A DNA stretch of 64,000 nucleotides from Dactylosporangium vinaceum (GTDB lineage: Bacteria; Actinomycetota; Actinomycetes; Mycobacteriales; Micromonosporaceae). The notes under the pieces are model-generated. The model worked only from the letters and a program-made list of their open reading frames with translations, was not told the DNA's origin and did not search any database. Position numbers and translations under genes: made by a program. Positions 23,850-31,894 of the stretch are shown here, piece by piece (within the stretch, counting starts at the first letter, position 1; the number at the start of each line of letters is the position of its first letter). The stretch covers positions 3,410,001-3,474,000 of the forward strand of contig NZ_CP061913.1 of the NCBI RefSeq assembly GCF_019904175.1. The letters are read 5' to 3'.

Positions 23850-26656
23850 TCGCGCTCATCCTCGGCATGCTGCGGTCCCGCCTCGGCCGCGCGCTGACCG
23901 TGGCCCTGCTGACCGCGCTGGCCACCGTGGCCGCCGTGGCGGCGCCCGTCTACGTAGCCCGGACGGACCGGCAGATCGTCGACACCGCCGTCGCCCAGGC
24001 CACCACCAAGGAGCGCAACATCCAGGTCAGCGGCGGGGTCGATGCCGGCAGCGACGGCCGGATCCCGGCCACCTTCGAGCGGCTGGGCTCGGGCTGGGTC
24101 GACGCGCCCGGCTACACGTCGGTGTTCCGGGCCCAGTTCGCCGCGCAGTCCGAGGCGACCCCGATCGTCGACGCCGACCAGCTCAGCCGGGTGGTGTTTC
24201 GCGAGAGCCTCTGCGAGCACGTGGTCGTCGTCGCCGGCCGGTGCCTGATGGGCACGGGCGACGCCGTCCTCAGCGTGGGGGCGGGCGACCGGCTGAAGGT
24301 GAAGCCGGGCGACGCGGTCGGGCTGACCGGCTCGGTGTTCGACGCGATCAGCAACCGGTACCTCGCCGCCGGGCCGCCCACCCCGATCACCGTCGTCGGG
24401 ATCGTCCGCGCCCGCGACGGCACCGAGCCCTACTGGGGCTCCGGCGGCGCGCTCACCGACGCCGACGGCCCCGCGTACTACGTCGACCGCCGCACCCTCG
24501 CCACCTTCTCCCGCGGCTCCGAGCTGCAGACGTACGACGCCTACCCGCAGCCGGGCGCGATAAGCGTCGAGCACCTGGACGCGCTGCGGGCCTGGGTGGA
24601 GGACTCCGGGCGGCGCAACAACAGCGGCGCGCGCCTCACCACCGACCTCGGCGCGCTGCTGGACCGCATCGACGAGCGGCGGGCCGACGTGCGCGCGACG
24701 GTGCCGTTCGCCGTCGCGCCCGTCCTGGTGCTCGCCTGGGCGGTCATCATCCTCGCCGTGGCCGCGGCCACCCGGGCCCGCCGCTTCGAGCACGGCATCA
24801 TCGCCCTGCGCGGCGTGTCCCGCCCCAACCGCTGGTGGCTGGCGACCGGGGAGACGCTCCTGCCGATGCTGCTCGGGGCCGTGGCCGGGTTCACCGCGGT
24901 GGGCGGCTGGACCACGCCGGGCGCGCCGCTCTACGCCGCCGTCGCCGTGGTCGGCGCGGTGCTGGCCGGGCTCGTCGTCGGTGTGCGCACGGTCTCCGGG
25001 CCGGTCGCCGCGCTGCTGCGCCGGGTCGATGTCCGAAGTGGACGGTGGGGCGCACGGATCGCCGTGTTCGCCGCCGTCGCCGCGGCCGCGGCCACGTTCC
25101 AGCTCCGCGGCGGCAGCGGGGGAGTGGCCGGGGTCGCTCCGGCGCTCGTGCTGCTGGCGATCGCGCTGCTGACCGCTGTCGTCGCGCCGCTGCTGGCCGC
25201 CCGCCTGGGCGCGTCGGCGCTGCGCCGGGGCCGGCTCACCGGTGCGCTGGCCGGCCTGTCGCTGGCCCGCCGCCCGTCGGCCGCCCGGCTGCTGGCGGTG
25301 CTCGTGGTCGCCCTGTCCTCGCTGGCCTTCGCGGCCGCGGCGGTGACGCAGGCCGATCAGCGGCGGGCGGACCAGGCGCAACAGGCCATGGGCGCTTCGA
25401 CGGTACTGTCGGTGGGCGCCACGACCCGGCACGCGCTCCTGGAGGCGGTGCACGCGGCCGACCCCGACGGCCGCTATGCGATGGCGGTGGTGCCGATCCC
25501 GGGCGGGCTGGCCGTCGACTCGCCGCGCCTGGCCGTCGCCGGCAACGACGGCTGGGCCGCTCCGCTGCGTCCGGTCGCGCCGGCGGACTCGGCGACGGTC
25601 ACCGGTACCACCCTCGACCTGGACATCACCGTCACGTTGCTGGACCGGACGGATGACGCGTTCGCCGCGGTCGTCGCCCCGCTCAACGGCCGGCCCAACG
25701 CCACCGTCGAGTTCGGTGCGGTCAAGGCGGGCCGCCACACGTACAGCGCGGCGATGCCCTGTGCCGGCGGGTGCCGCCTGATCCAGCTCGCGTTCCGGCT
25801 GGCGCCCTACGCCGGGCCGGCCCTGGAGCTGACCCTCCACAATGCTCCGACGACGACCTGGCAGTCCCCGCCCGGCGCGACGGTCACCGTGCAGGGGCAG
25901 GACGTGGCGATGAAGCTCCCGCCCGGCCCGGACGCCGGCACCGGCGTCCTGCGCCCCGGCAGCGGTCCGGCCGTCCTGCCGGTGGTGTCGACCGGCCCGC
26001 TGCCGCCGACCGGCCTGCTCACCGTGTTCGACCGGCAGCGCCAGCTGCCCGCGAAGGTCGTCGCCACCGTGCCCCGCCTGCCGCGCCTGGGCACCGACGG
26101 ACTGCTCGTCGACCTCGAGTCCGCCGACCGGCTCTCCATCGACAGCGCGGCCACCGGCGCCGAGGTCTGGCTCGCCGCGGACACGCCTCAGCCGGTGCTC
26201 GACGCGATCGCCGCCCACGGCGTGACGATCGACGCCCGGCGCACGGTCGCCGACGCCCGGGCCGCCCTCGCCGGTGAAGGCTCTGCGCTGGGCCTGCGCT
26301 TCTACCTGGTGGCCGGGGTTCTCGCCGTCGTGCTGGCGGCCGCGGCCCTGCTCAGCGGTACCGTCGAAGGTGCGTCGAACGATCTGCGGACCCTGCGCGG
26401 CCAGGGCCTGGCCGCGCGCCGGGCCCGGCTCGTGGAGCCGCTCGCCGCCGTCCTGCTCGTGCTGTTCGCGGGGGTCGTGGCGGTCCCGGCCACCGTGGCG
26501 GCGTGGGCGGCCGCGGCGCCGCCCGACCTGCGCGGCGTGCCGGCGCTCGGCCCGCCGCTGGCCGCGCTGGGCGCCGGGCTGGTGCTGCTCGTGGTGGTCG
26601 CGGTGCTCACCGCGACCACGACGCGCGCTCAGGCGCGGGTGAGCAGGAAGCGGTGA
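23846..26656 (+). CDS. FtsX-like ABC-type permease (second of pair)
   Basis: 936 residues, a paralogue of the preceding protein with the same order of parts: N-terminal helix, extracytoplasmic domain with LCEHVVVVAGRCLMG (two Cys, compare the first protein's CGNVTLRQGRC), central membrane block, second extracytoplasmic domain with MPCAGGCRL and a final three-helix block. The coupling loop is ARRFEHGIIALRGVSRPNRWW. ATG 23846 overlaps the previous stop (ATGA), so equimolar synthesis and a heterodimer are expected. The 3' end overlaps the opposing P-loop kinase gene by 28 bp. Confidence 0.82.
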   Translation: MIALILGMLRSRLGRALTVALLTALATVAAVAAPVYVARTDRQIVDTAVAQATTKERNIQVSGGVDAGSDGRIPATFERLGSGWVDAPGYTSVFRAQFAAQSEATPIVDADQLSRVVFRESLCEHVVVVAGRCLMGTGDAVLSVGAGDRLKVKPGDAVGLTGSVFDAISNRYLAAGPPTPITVVGIVRARDGTEPYWGSGGALTDADGPAYYVDRRTLATFSRGSELQTYDAYPQPGAISVEHLDALRAWVEDSGRRNNSGARLTTDLGALLDRIDERRADVRATVPFAVAPVLVLAWAVIILAVAAATRARRFEHGIIALRGVSRPNRWWLATGETLLPMLLGAVAGFTAVGGWTTPGAPLYAAVAVVGAVLAGLVVGVRTVSGPVAALLRRVDVRSGRWGARIAVFAAVAAAAATFQLRGGSGGVAGVAPALVLLAIALLTAVVAPLLAARLGASALRRGRLTGALAGLSLARRPSAARLLAVLVVALSSLAFAAAAVTQADQRRADQAQQAMGASTVLSVGATTRHALLEAVHAADPDGRYAMAVVPIPGGLAVDSPRLAVAGNDGWAAPLRPVAPADSATVTGTTLDLDITVTLLDRTDDAFAAVVAPLNGRPNATVEFGAVKAGRHTYSAAMPCAGGCRLIQLAFRLAPYAGPALELTLHNAPTTTWQSPPGATVTVQGQDVAMKLPPGPDAGTGVLRPGSGPAVLPVVSTGPLPPTGLLTVFDRQRQLPAKVVATVPRLPRLGTDGLLVDLESADRLSIDSAATGAEVWLAADTPQPVLDAIAAHGVTIDARRTVADARAALAGEGSALGLRFYLVAGVLAVVLAAAALLSGTVEGASNDLRTLRGQGLAARRARLVEPLAAVLLVLFAGVVAVPATVAAWAAAAPPDLRGVPALGPPLAALGAGLVLLVVVAVLTATTTRAQARVSRKR

Positions 26657-27105
26657 ATCCGCCCGGCGACGTCGGCCAGGTCGTGTGAGCCGTCGACGAC
26701 GAGGTCGGCGAGCTGCCGCCCGGTGGCGACGGTGCGCAGGTGGGTCTCGCGGCCGCCGGCGAGGTACGCCCGCAGTATCACCGCCGGGTCCCGGTGGTCG
26801 AGCGCCCGCCGGGCCAGGCTCAGGTCCAGTGGCGTGTCGACGTACACCGTCCACTTCGCGGCCCACCGGATCGGCGGCAGCGCGAGGGCGTACACACCCT
26901 CGACCACGACCATCCGCGCCTCCTCGTGCGCGTCCAGGCGCAGCTGCAGCGCCGGCAGGTCGACCGCGTGCGGATCGTCGTCGCCGCTGTCGCCGAGATC
27001 GACGACCGGCGCGTGAGCGAGTTTGCCCACCTCGGAGGCGATGCTGGTCTTGCCCGACCCGGCCGGGCCGCCGATGACCAGCAGGGGCGGCAGCACGCGC
27101 ATCAC
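26629..27105 (-). CDS. P-loop kinase, uridine-kinase-like
   Basis: 158 residues, a small P-loop NTPase. Walker A is VIGGPAGSGKTSIAS (about 10-24), an acidic LGDSGDDDPHAVDLPAL follows, and EARMVVVEGVYALAL is the DE/Walker B-like strand of uridine-kinase and phosphoribulokinase relatives. LARRALDHRD supplies lid arginines. A nucleoside or sugar substrate is likely, but the protein is shorter than Udk and the exact role is open. GTG 27105 is chosen over ATG 27102 from the -10 box spacing. Confidence 0.8.
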   Translation of the reverse strand: MMRVLPPLLVIGGPAGSGKTSIASEVGKLAHAPVVDLGDSGDDDPHAVDLPALQLRLDAHEEARMVVVEGVYALALPPIRWAAKWTVYVDTPLDLSLARRALDHRDPAVILRAYLAGGRETHLRTVATGRQLADLVVDGSHDLADVAGRIHRFLLTRA

Positions 27106-27112
27106 GGGCGAG

Positions 27113-27118
27113 ACCCTA
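27113..27118 (-). promoter_or_regulatory. -10 box TAGGGT (minus strand), leaderless start
   Basis: Seven nt before GTG 27105 on the minus strand. Confidence 0.4.
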
Positions 27119-27167
27119 CCGTGCCGGGGGCTGCGGCACGAACCCGTTGCGCGGTTCGGGCGCATCT

Positions 27168-27635
27168 TCACCGGGACGGGCCCAGTGGGATGACTGTCGA
27201 TGCATCGTGCGCGCGGAGCACCTTGGCGAGCACTGTCGCCACGGTCTGCGCCTCGGCCCGGGTCATCTGCCCCGTGAAGTGCCGCTCGATCCCGGCCAGG
27301 TAGGTCGGCGCGGCCGCCTTCAACCGGGCCCGCCCGGCCGCGGTGAGCTTCGCGAACGCCGAGCGCTTGTCGTCGGGGTTGGCCACCCGCTCGACGAGCC
27401 CCGCCCGCACCAGCTCGTCCACGACCCGGCTGACCCGGCTGCGGCTGACCACGGCGGCCGCCCCGAGCGCCGACATGGTGAGCCGCCTGGCCGGGGCGGC
27501 GTTGAGCTCGAGGAGCACGTCGTACCAGGTGAGCGGCAGTCCGTGCGCGGCCTGCAGCTCCTGGTCGAGCACCGGCGTCAGCGCGGCGTGCACCCGCAGG
27601 AGCGCCGCCCAGGCCGCAGTGTTGTCCACCGTCAC
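27168..27635 (-). CDS. MarR-family regulator
   Basis: 155 residues. The winged helix-turn-helix spans about 35-105, with LTWYDVLLELNAAPARRLTMSALG, a recognition helix in VSRSRVSRVVDELVRAGLVER and the wing ANPDDKRSAFAKLTAAGRARL, followed by the dimer helix. It is divergent from the azoreductase-like gene, and two GC palindromes lie in the 91-bp gap, so it very likely represses that gene and itself, probably responding to quinone, thiol or electrophile stress. GTG 27635 is used; GTG 27629 is possible. Confidence 0.9.
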   Translation of the reverse strand: MTVDNTAAWAALLRVHAALTPVLDQELQAAHGLPLTWYDVLLELNAAPARRLTMSALGAAAVVSRSRVSRVVDELVRAGLVERVANPDDKRSAFAKLTAAGRARLKAAAPTYLAGIERHFTGQMTRAEAQTVATVLAKVLRAHDASTVIPLGPSR

Positions 27636-27649
27636 ACCGTACCAACTCT

Positions 27650-27667
27650 TGTGCGCGCGCACGCACA
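27650..27667. promoter_or_regulatory. Candidate MarR operator 1
   Basis: TGTGCGCGCGCACGCACA, an 18-bp dyad with one mismatched pair, close to the MarR start. Its centre is 40 bp from that of operator 2. Confidence 0.5.
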
Positions 27668-27690
27668 CGGCTACCTTGGCCGGAGTCAAG

Positions 27691-27706
27691 GTGCGTGCGC
27701 ACGCAC
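27691..27706. promoter_or_regulatory. Candidate MarR operator 2
   Basis: GTGCGTGCGCACGCAC is a perfect 16-bp palindrome. It abuts TTTATA (27708-27713 region) in front of the azoreductase, and TTGACT on the minus strand (27688-27683) lies between the two operators. Confidence 0.55.
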
Positions 27707-27726
27707 ATTTATACCCGGAGGTTGTT

Positions 27727-28353
27727 GTGACACGTTTGCTGCACATTGCCGCGTCCCCGCGGGGCGACGAGTCCGAGTCCCTCGCGCTGGCGAGCACATT
27801 CCTGGAGGTGTACCGCGAGCTGCACCCAGAGGACGAGGTGGCGGAGTGGGACCTGTGGGACGGCACGCTGCCCGAGTTCGGCCCGGCCGCCGCGGCCGCC
27901 AAGATGGACGTCTTCGCCGGCCGGACCCCGACCGGCCCCGGCGCCGCCGCCTGGCAGGCCGCCCGCGCCACCTTCGACCGCTTCGCCGCCGCCGACAAGT
28001 ACCTGTTCTCGGTGCCGATGTGGAACGCGTCAGTGCCATACATCCTGAAGCAGTTCATCGACGTGGTCAGCCAGCCCGGCACCGTCTTCGGCTTCGACCC
28101 CGACCAGGGCTACTCCGGCCTGGTGACCGGGCGCAAGGCGGCGGTGCTCTACACGAGCGCGGTGTACGGCGAGGGCCGCGCCCCGTCCTTCGGCGCCGAC
28201 TTCCAGTCCCCGTTCTTCGACGGCTGGCTCCGCTGGGCCGGCATCACCGACCTCACCACCGTCGAGCTCCGCCCCAACCTGGCCGTCGCCGACCCCGAAG
28301 CCCGCCGCGCCCGCGCTCACACCGAGGCGATCGAGGCCGCGAAGAACTTCTGA
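27727..28353 (+). CDS. azoR: FMN-dependent NADH-azoreductase / NAD(P)H dehydrogenase family
   Basis: 208 residues, flavodoxin-like fold. The FMN phosphate loop is IAASPRGDESESLALA (about 6-21), FSVPMWNASVPYILKQFID is the flavin/substrate loop (M-W-N as in AzoR) and VLYTSAVYGEG is the second FMN contact. It reduces quinones or azo compounds with NAD(P)H as two-electron transfers, protecting from quinone stress. GTG 27727 is preceded by GGAGG (27717-27721). The divergent MarR repressor is the likely regulator. Its 3' end overlaps the opposing hydrolase gene by 37 bp. Confidence 0.87.
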   Translation: MTRLLHIAASPRGDESESLALASTFLEVYRELHPEDEVAEWDLWDGTLPEFGPAAAAAKMDVFAGRTPTGPGAAAWQAARATFDRFAAADKYLFSVPMWNASVPYILKQFIDVVSQPGTVFGFDPDQGYSGLVTGRKAAVLYTSAVYGEGRAPSFGADFQSPFFDGWLRWAGITDLTTVELRPNLAVADPEARRARAHTEAIEAAKNF

Positions 28354-28991
28354 ATCCGCTCCCAGGCATCCCGGGCCGCCGCACTGTCTGCGTCGAGGAA
28401 GAACGCGTGCGGCGTATCCGGGTACACGATGACCTCGTGGCGGTCGCCGAGCGCGGCCCGGACCTGCACGATGTCCTCGGCCGGGACGACATGATCGCGG
28501 TCCCCGACCAGGAACAGCAGCTCGCCCGAGATCTCCGGCGCGAGCGTGAGCGTGGGCTCGGGCCGGCTCAGCGGGATCTCGGTCCCGGTGAGCCACCCGG
28601 GATAGAGCACCACGGTGGCCGCGACGCCGAGCCGGGCCGCCGCCACGAACGCCGCATGGCCGCCCAGACTCACCCCGAGCAGCCCGGCCTTCTCCCCGGC
28701 CACCCCTTCCGCCCGCAGCAACTCCAGGCACTCCCGGACGTCCTCGACGACCCCGTCCCGGGTCAGCCCCTCCATCAGCGCAAACCCCCGCCGCCGACCC
28801 TGCGCGTCCTGGGGCAGCTCGACCCCGTCCTCAGCCCGGTGATACAGGTCCGGCGCCACCGCCACGAACCCGGCCGCGGCGAGCCGATCGACACAACGCC
28901 TGACACTCCCATCCACCCCGAACAACTGGTGCAGCACGACGACCCCCGGATGCGGCCCGGCCCCACCGGGACGCGCAACATACATCTGCAT
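28317..28991 (-). CDS. Dienelactone hydrolase family protein
   Basis: 224 residues, alpha/beta hydrolase. The oxyanion strand is VVVLHQLFG, the nucleophile elbow is LLGVSLGGHAA (DLH has Cys, here Ser), the acid is in LFLVGDRDHVVP and the catalytic His in YPDTPHAFFLD. That gives a Ser-Asp-His triad. Substrate unknown; dienelactone hydrolase relatives open lactones from aromatic breakdown, but a Ser nucleophile broadens the range. ATG 28991 is chosen by promoter spacing; TTG 29015 is longer by eight residues. Confidence 0.87.
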   Translation of the reverse strand: MQMYVARPGGAGPHPGVVVLHQLFGVDGSVRRCVDRLAAAGFVAVAPDLYHRAEDGVELPQDAQGRRRGFALMEGLTRDGVVEDVRECLELLRAEGVAGEKAGLLGVSLGGHAAFVAAARLGVAATVVLYPGWLTGTEIPLSRPEPTLTLAPEISGELLFLVGDRDHVVPAEDIVQVRAALGDRHEVIVYPDTPHAFFLDADSAAARDAWERIQKFFAASIASV

Positions 28992-28998
28992 ACGCCGA

Positions 28999-29004
28999 AC
29001 CCTA
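28999..29004 (-). promoter_or_regulatory. -10 box TAGGGT (minus strand), leaderless start
   Basis: Seven nt before ATG 28991 on the minus strand, deciding this start over TTG 29015. Confidence 0.45.
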
Positions 29005-29088
29005 CCGACCGCCAAACCCCCGCGCCGGCCCCGGCCGCGGCCGGGTGGGCGGACAGGACCCCCGGTGGCGCGGCGGCGGGGTGTGGGG

Positions 29089-29556
29089 TCATGGGCCCCA
29101 GATGCACAGGACGAAGAGGACGATCACCACGGCGATGGTGATGGCGACGGTCCAGGCCGGTGACAGCGAGAACGAGCCCTTGGCCGGCGGCGACTCGACG
29201 CCGAGGCCGCCGTCGAGGTCGGCGAGCAGCCTGTCGACGGCGTCCGCCGTGGCGCCCTGGGCGGCCAGCCAGGCCACCACGTCCGGGTGGTCCGAGCGGA
29301 CCAGGGCGGCCAGCAGGTGCTCGGTGCCGACGTGGTCCGGGTTCAGCGCGCGGGCCCGGTCCAGCACCGCCGACGCGTCCGCGTCGAGCTCCGGCGCCGA
29401 CGGCGGGTGGGCCGGGGCTGCGGGGAGCGGGGTGGTCCATATCGTCGCCGTGTTGCCGGTCCGATACGTCGCCAGGGCCTCGGCCAGGGCTTGCGGGGTG
29501 GGGCCGGCGGCACGGGTGACGGCGGCTCGGGCTTCGGTGGTGAGGCGGTCCAGCAC
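29089..29556 (-). CDS. Clp N-terminal-domain protein with C-terminal membrane anchor
   Basis: 155 residues. The central part is one repeat of a Clp_N domain: LDRARALNPDHVGTEHLLAALVRSDHPDVVAWL AAQG resembles the ARxLNHxxIGTEHLLLGLL pattern of ClpA/C N-domains. The N-terminal part (LDRLTTEARAAVTRAAG) could be a degenerate first repeat. The C-terminus is a single transmembrane helix (WTVAITIAVVIVLFVLCIW). No ATPase is present. Clp_N domains bind adaptors or degrons, so this could tether a Clp adaptor or substrate at the membrane; that is inference. GTG 29556 follows AAAGGAAA. Confidence 0.78.
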   Translation of the reverse strand: MLDRLTTEARAAVTRAAGPTPQALAEALATYRTGNTATIWTTPLPAAPAHPPSAPELDADASAVLDRARALNPDHVGTEHLLAALVRSDHPDVVAWLAAQGATADAVDRLLADLDGGLGVESPPAKGSFSLSPAWTVAITIAVVIVLFVLCIWGP

Positions 29557-29607
29557 GGCTTTCCTTTCTACAGCAAACCCGCACCCCGCGCGCAACCCGA
29601 GGCGGCC

Positions 29608-30462
29608 ATGCTCCGGATGATGGGTACGAGACGAAAACTTCTGACGATGGTGGCCGCGCTGGCGGCCGCGGCGGCGCTCGTGCCGGCCGGGGTGGCCCAC
29701 GCGGCGGCCGACCCGGTGCCACAGTCGGCCAAGCGGGCCATGTGGCTGTGGTCCCGGGCCGCACCGGCAGCCGTCGTGGCCTGGGCCGAGCAGCACGGTG
29801 TCAAAGAAATCTTCGCGGCTGTACCGTGGGCGCCGACGACGGCCGACGCCAGTCGCCTGAGGGACCTGCGGGCGCGCACGAAAGCGGCAGGCATCCGGCT
29901 TTCCGCGCTCGGCGGCGACCCGGCCTGGGCGGTGAACCCGAAGGACGCCGTCGCGTGGCGGCAGCGGGTCAGCGCGATGAAGCTGTTCGACGGCGTCCAC
30001 CTCGACGTCGAGCCCTACCTGCTGCCCAACTGGGTCCAGGACCAGCAGCGCATCGCCGCGAGCTACCTGACGATGCTCGACGCGGTGCGCCGGGCGGGGC
30101 CGGAGCCCCTGGAGGCCGACGTCCCGTTCTGGCTCGCCACCGTCAAGGTGGGGGCGCAGAACCTCGCCGAGGCCGTCATCCAGCGGGTCGACGCCATCAC
30201 CGTCATGTCGTATCGGGACAGCGGCGCGGCCGTGCTCGACGTCGGCACCGACCTGCTGGCCCGGGCCCGGAAGAGCCGGCTGCCGGTCCGGCTCGCCGCG
30301 GAGACCCAGCCGTCGGCCGACTGCGCCTACTGCACGTTCGCCGGCCGCACGCAGAGCGCCCTGCGGCAGCAGTTGGCGGCGATCGACACGGGCGCGAAGC
30401 CGTACCCGACCTATCAGGGTATCGCCGTCCACGACTACGACAGCTGGTCCAGAATCAGCTAG
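29608..30462 (+). CDS. Secreted TIM-barrel-like protein with DVEPY motif
   Basis: 284 residues with a Sec signal peptide ending near AHAAADP (about residue 34). The mature part looks like a glycosidase-type barrel: AMWLWSRAAPAAVVAWAEQHGVKEIF at strand 1, then LFDGVHLDVEPYLLPNW, in which the acidic DxE at the end of a strand recalls GH18-like catalytic positions, and VDAITVMSYRD, where a MSY block follows. No characterised family can be fixed by eye. A GAGG five bases before ATG 29608 supports that start. It is divergent from the Clp_N gene, 51 bp away. Confidence 0.78.
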   Translation: MLRMMGTRRKLLTMVAALAAAAALVPAGVAHAAADPVPQSAKRAMWLWSRAAPAAVVAWAEQHGVKEIFAAVPWAPTTADASRLRDLRARTKAAGIRLSALGGDPAWAVNPKDAVAWRQRVSAMKLFDGVHLDVEPYLLPNWVQDQQRIAASYLTMLDAVRRAGPEPLEADVPFWLATVKVGAQNLAEAVIQRVDAITVMSYRDSGAAVLDVGTDLLARARKSRLPVRLAAETQPSADCAYCTFAGRTQSALRQQLAAIDTGAKPYPTYQGIAVHDYDSWSRIS

Positions 30463-30631
30463 ACGGCGCATGGTCATGACGCATCGACTTCCGTACGCTT
30501 CGACGACGAACGCCGATGCGTCCTGCTGCGACCCGCCACGTTCTGCAGGCCGCCTCGGCCCGCCGTGCGCTGTGGCCGGCCGGGCTGAGAGGCCGTGCAC
30601 TGCCGTCGAACGAGATGGGAGGGCCGGCGGA

Positions 30632-31894
30632 ATGCCTGCTGCGCCGGATCGAGTCAGTGTCGGGTTCACGGGCCAGTCCTGCGGTGAGGGCCCGTTGTCG
30701 TGGGGTCAGCTGGAGAACTGGTCGGCGATCGTCAAGCAGGGCACGTGGCTGCCGCTGGGCGGGGTGAAGCCGCTGCCACCGGGGACCGCGATCGCCGACA
30801 TCGAGGCCGAGCTGCGATACCTCATGACGCGGTACGAGCCGATGCGTACCCTGCTGCGGTTCGACGCCGCGGGGACACCCACCCAGGTGGTGTACCCGAG
30901 CGGCGCCATCGATCTGCGGATCGTCGATGCGGGCGATGCGGACCCGCAGGAGACGGCCGACGACCTGGCCGGCGAGTGGCGGGTCAAGCCGCTCGACTTC
31001 GCCACCGAGTGGCCGATCAGGATGGCCGTCGTCACCAAGGGGGGCGCGCTCACCCACATGGTGGTGCTCGTGTCGCATTTCGTGACCGACGCGGCCGGGG
31101 CGCTGACGATGCTGCGGGAGGTGGCCGCCCGCACGCCGACGCCCGTCGACGGCCTGCAGCCCCTGGCCCAGGCGCACTGGCAGGCGTCGCCGGCCGGGCA
31201 GCGGCACAACGCGGCCGCCCAGCGGTACTGGGAGAACATCCTGCGCACCGTTCCGCCCGACCGCTTCCCGCCGGTGACCGAGGTCAAGCGGCCGCGGTAC
31301 TGGCACGGGGAGTACACCTCGCCGAATCTGGGCAGCGCCACGAAACGGTGGGCGGCCGCTACCGGACTCGACAGCTCCACGGTGCTGCTGGCCGCGTTCG
31401 CGGGTGCGCTGCACGCGGTGACCGGCACCGACCCCGTCGTCATCCGGCCGATGGTCAGCAACCGGTTCCGGCCCGGACTATCCACTGTGGTCTGCACGCT
31501 CGCCCAGGCCGGCCTGCTGAGCCTGCCGGTGACGACGGCGGACTTCGGGGAGCTGCTGCAGGCCACCCGGCGGGTGACGACGGCGGCGTACAAGTACGCC
31601 TACTTCCACCACACCGCCATGGAGCGCCTCGTCGCCCGGGTCGGGCCGGACATCGAGCTGGGCTGCTACTTCAACGATCGGCGCGGGCCGTCGCGGGACG
31701 AGCCGATCGCGCCGGGCGAGTCCGCGTTCCGGTGGGTGACAGCGCAGGACGCGCCGTCGTTCGAGCCGCTGTTCGTGCACGTCGACGACGTGCCGGGGAC
31801 GCTGCGGCTCAGCGTGTACCTCGACGCCGAGCGGCTGGCCCCGGACACGGCCGAGGCGGTCATGCGCGCGATGGAGCGTCTCGCCGCGCAGTAG
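30632..31894 (+). CDS. Stand-alone condensation-domain-like acyltransferase
   Basis: 420 residues with the chloramphenicol-acetyltransferase-like fold of NRPS condensation domains. The active-site loop is LVSHFVTDAAGALTM (about 147-160), matching HHxxxDG with one His replaced, and keeping H and D. Other blocks are ELRYLMTRYEPMRTLLRF at the N-terminal half and SNRFRPGLSTVVCTLAQAGLL in the latch region. There is no carrier or adenylation domain and no NRPS gene nearby, so it probably acts in trans or on free substrates, as in PapA-type or amide-forming enzymes. ATG 30632 is preceded by GGGAGGG and GGCGG. Confidence 0.78.
   Translation: MPAAPDRVSVGFTGQSCGEGPLSWGQLENWSAIVKQGTWLPLGGVKPLPPGTAIADIEAELRYLMTRYEPMRTLLRFDAAGTPTQVVYPSGAIDLRIVDAGDADPQETADDLAGEWRVKPLDFATEWPIRMAVVTKGGALTHMVVLVSHFVTDAAGALTMLREVAARTPTPVDGLQPLAQAHWQASPAGQRHNAAAQRYWENILRTVPPDRFPPVTEVKRPRYWHGEYTSPNLGSATKRWAAATGLDSSTVLLAAFAGALHAVTGTDPVVIRPMVSNRFRPGLSTVVCTLAQAGLLSLPVTTADFGELLQATRRVTTAAYKYAYFHHTAMERLVARVGPDIELGCYFNDRRGPSRDEPIAPGESAFRWVTAQDAPSFEPLFVHVDDVPGTLRLSVYLDAERLAPDTAEAVMRAMERLAAQ

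Noticed and set aside
22373..26866. A 1497-codon open frame on the minus strand opposite the permease pair
   Set aside because: It is a GC-rich antisense shadow: composition is Arg/Gly/Pro/His-dominated and lacks any domain, while the plus strand carries two well-formed membrane proteins.
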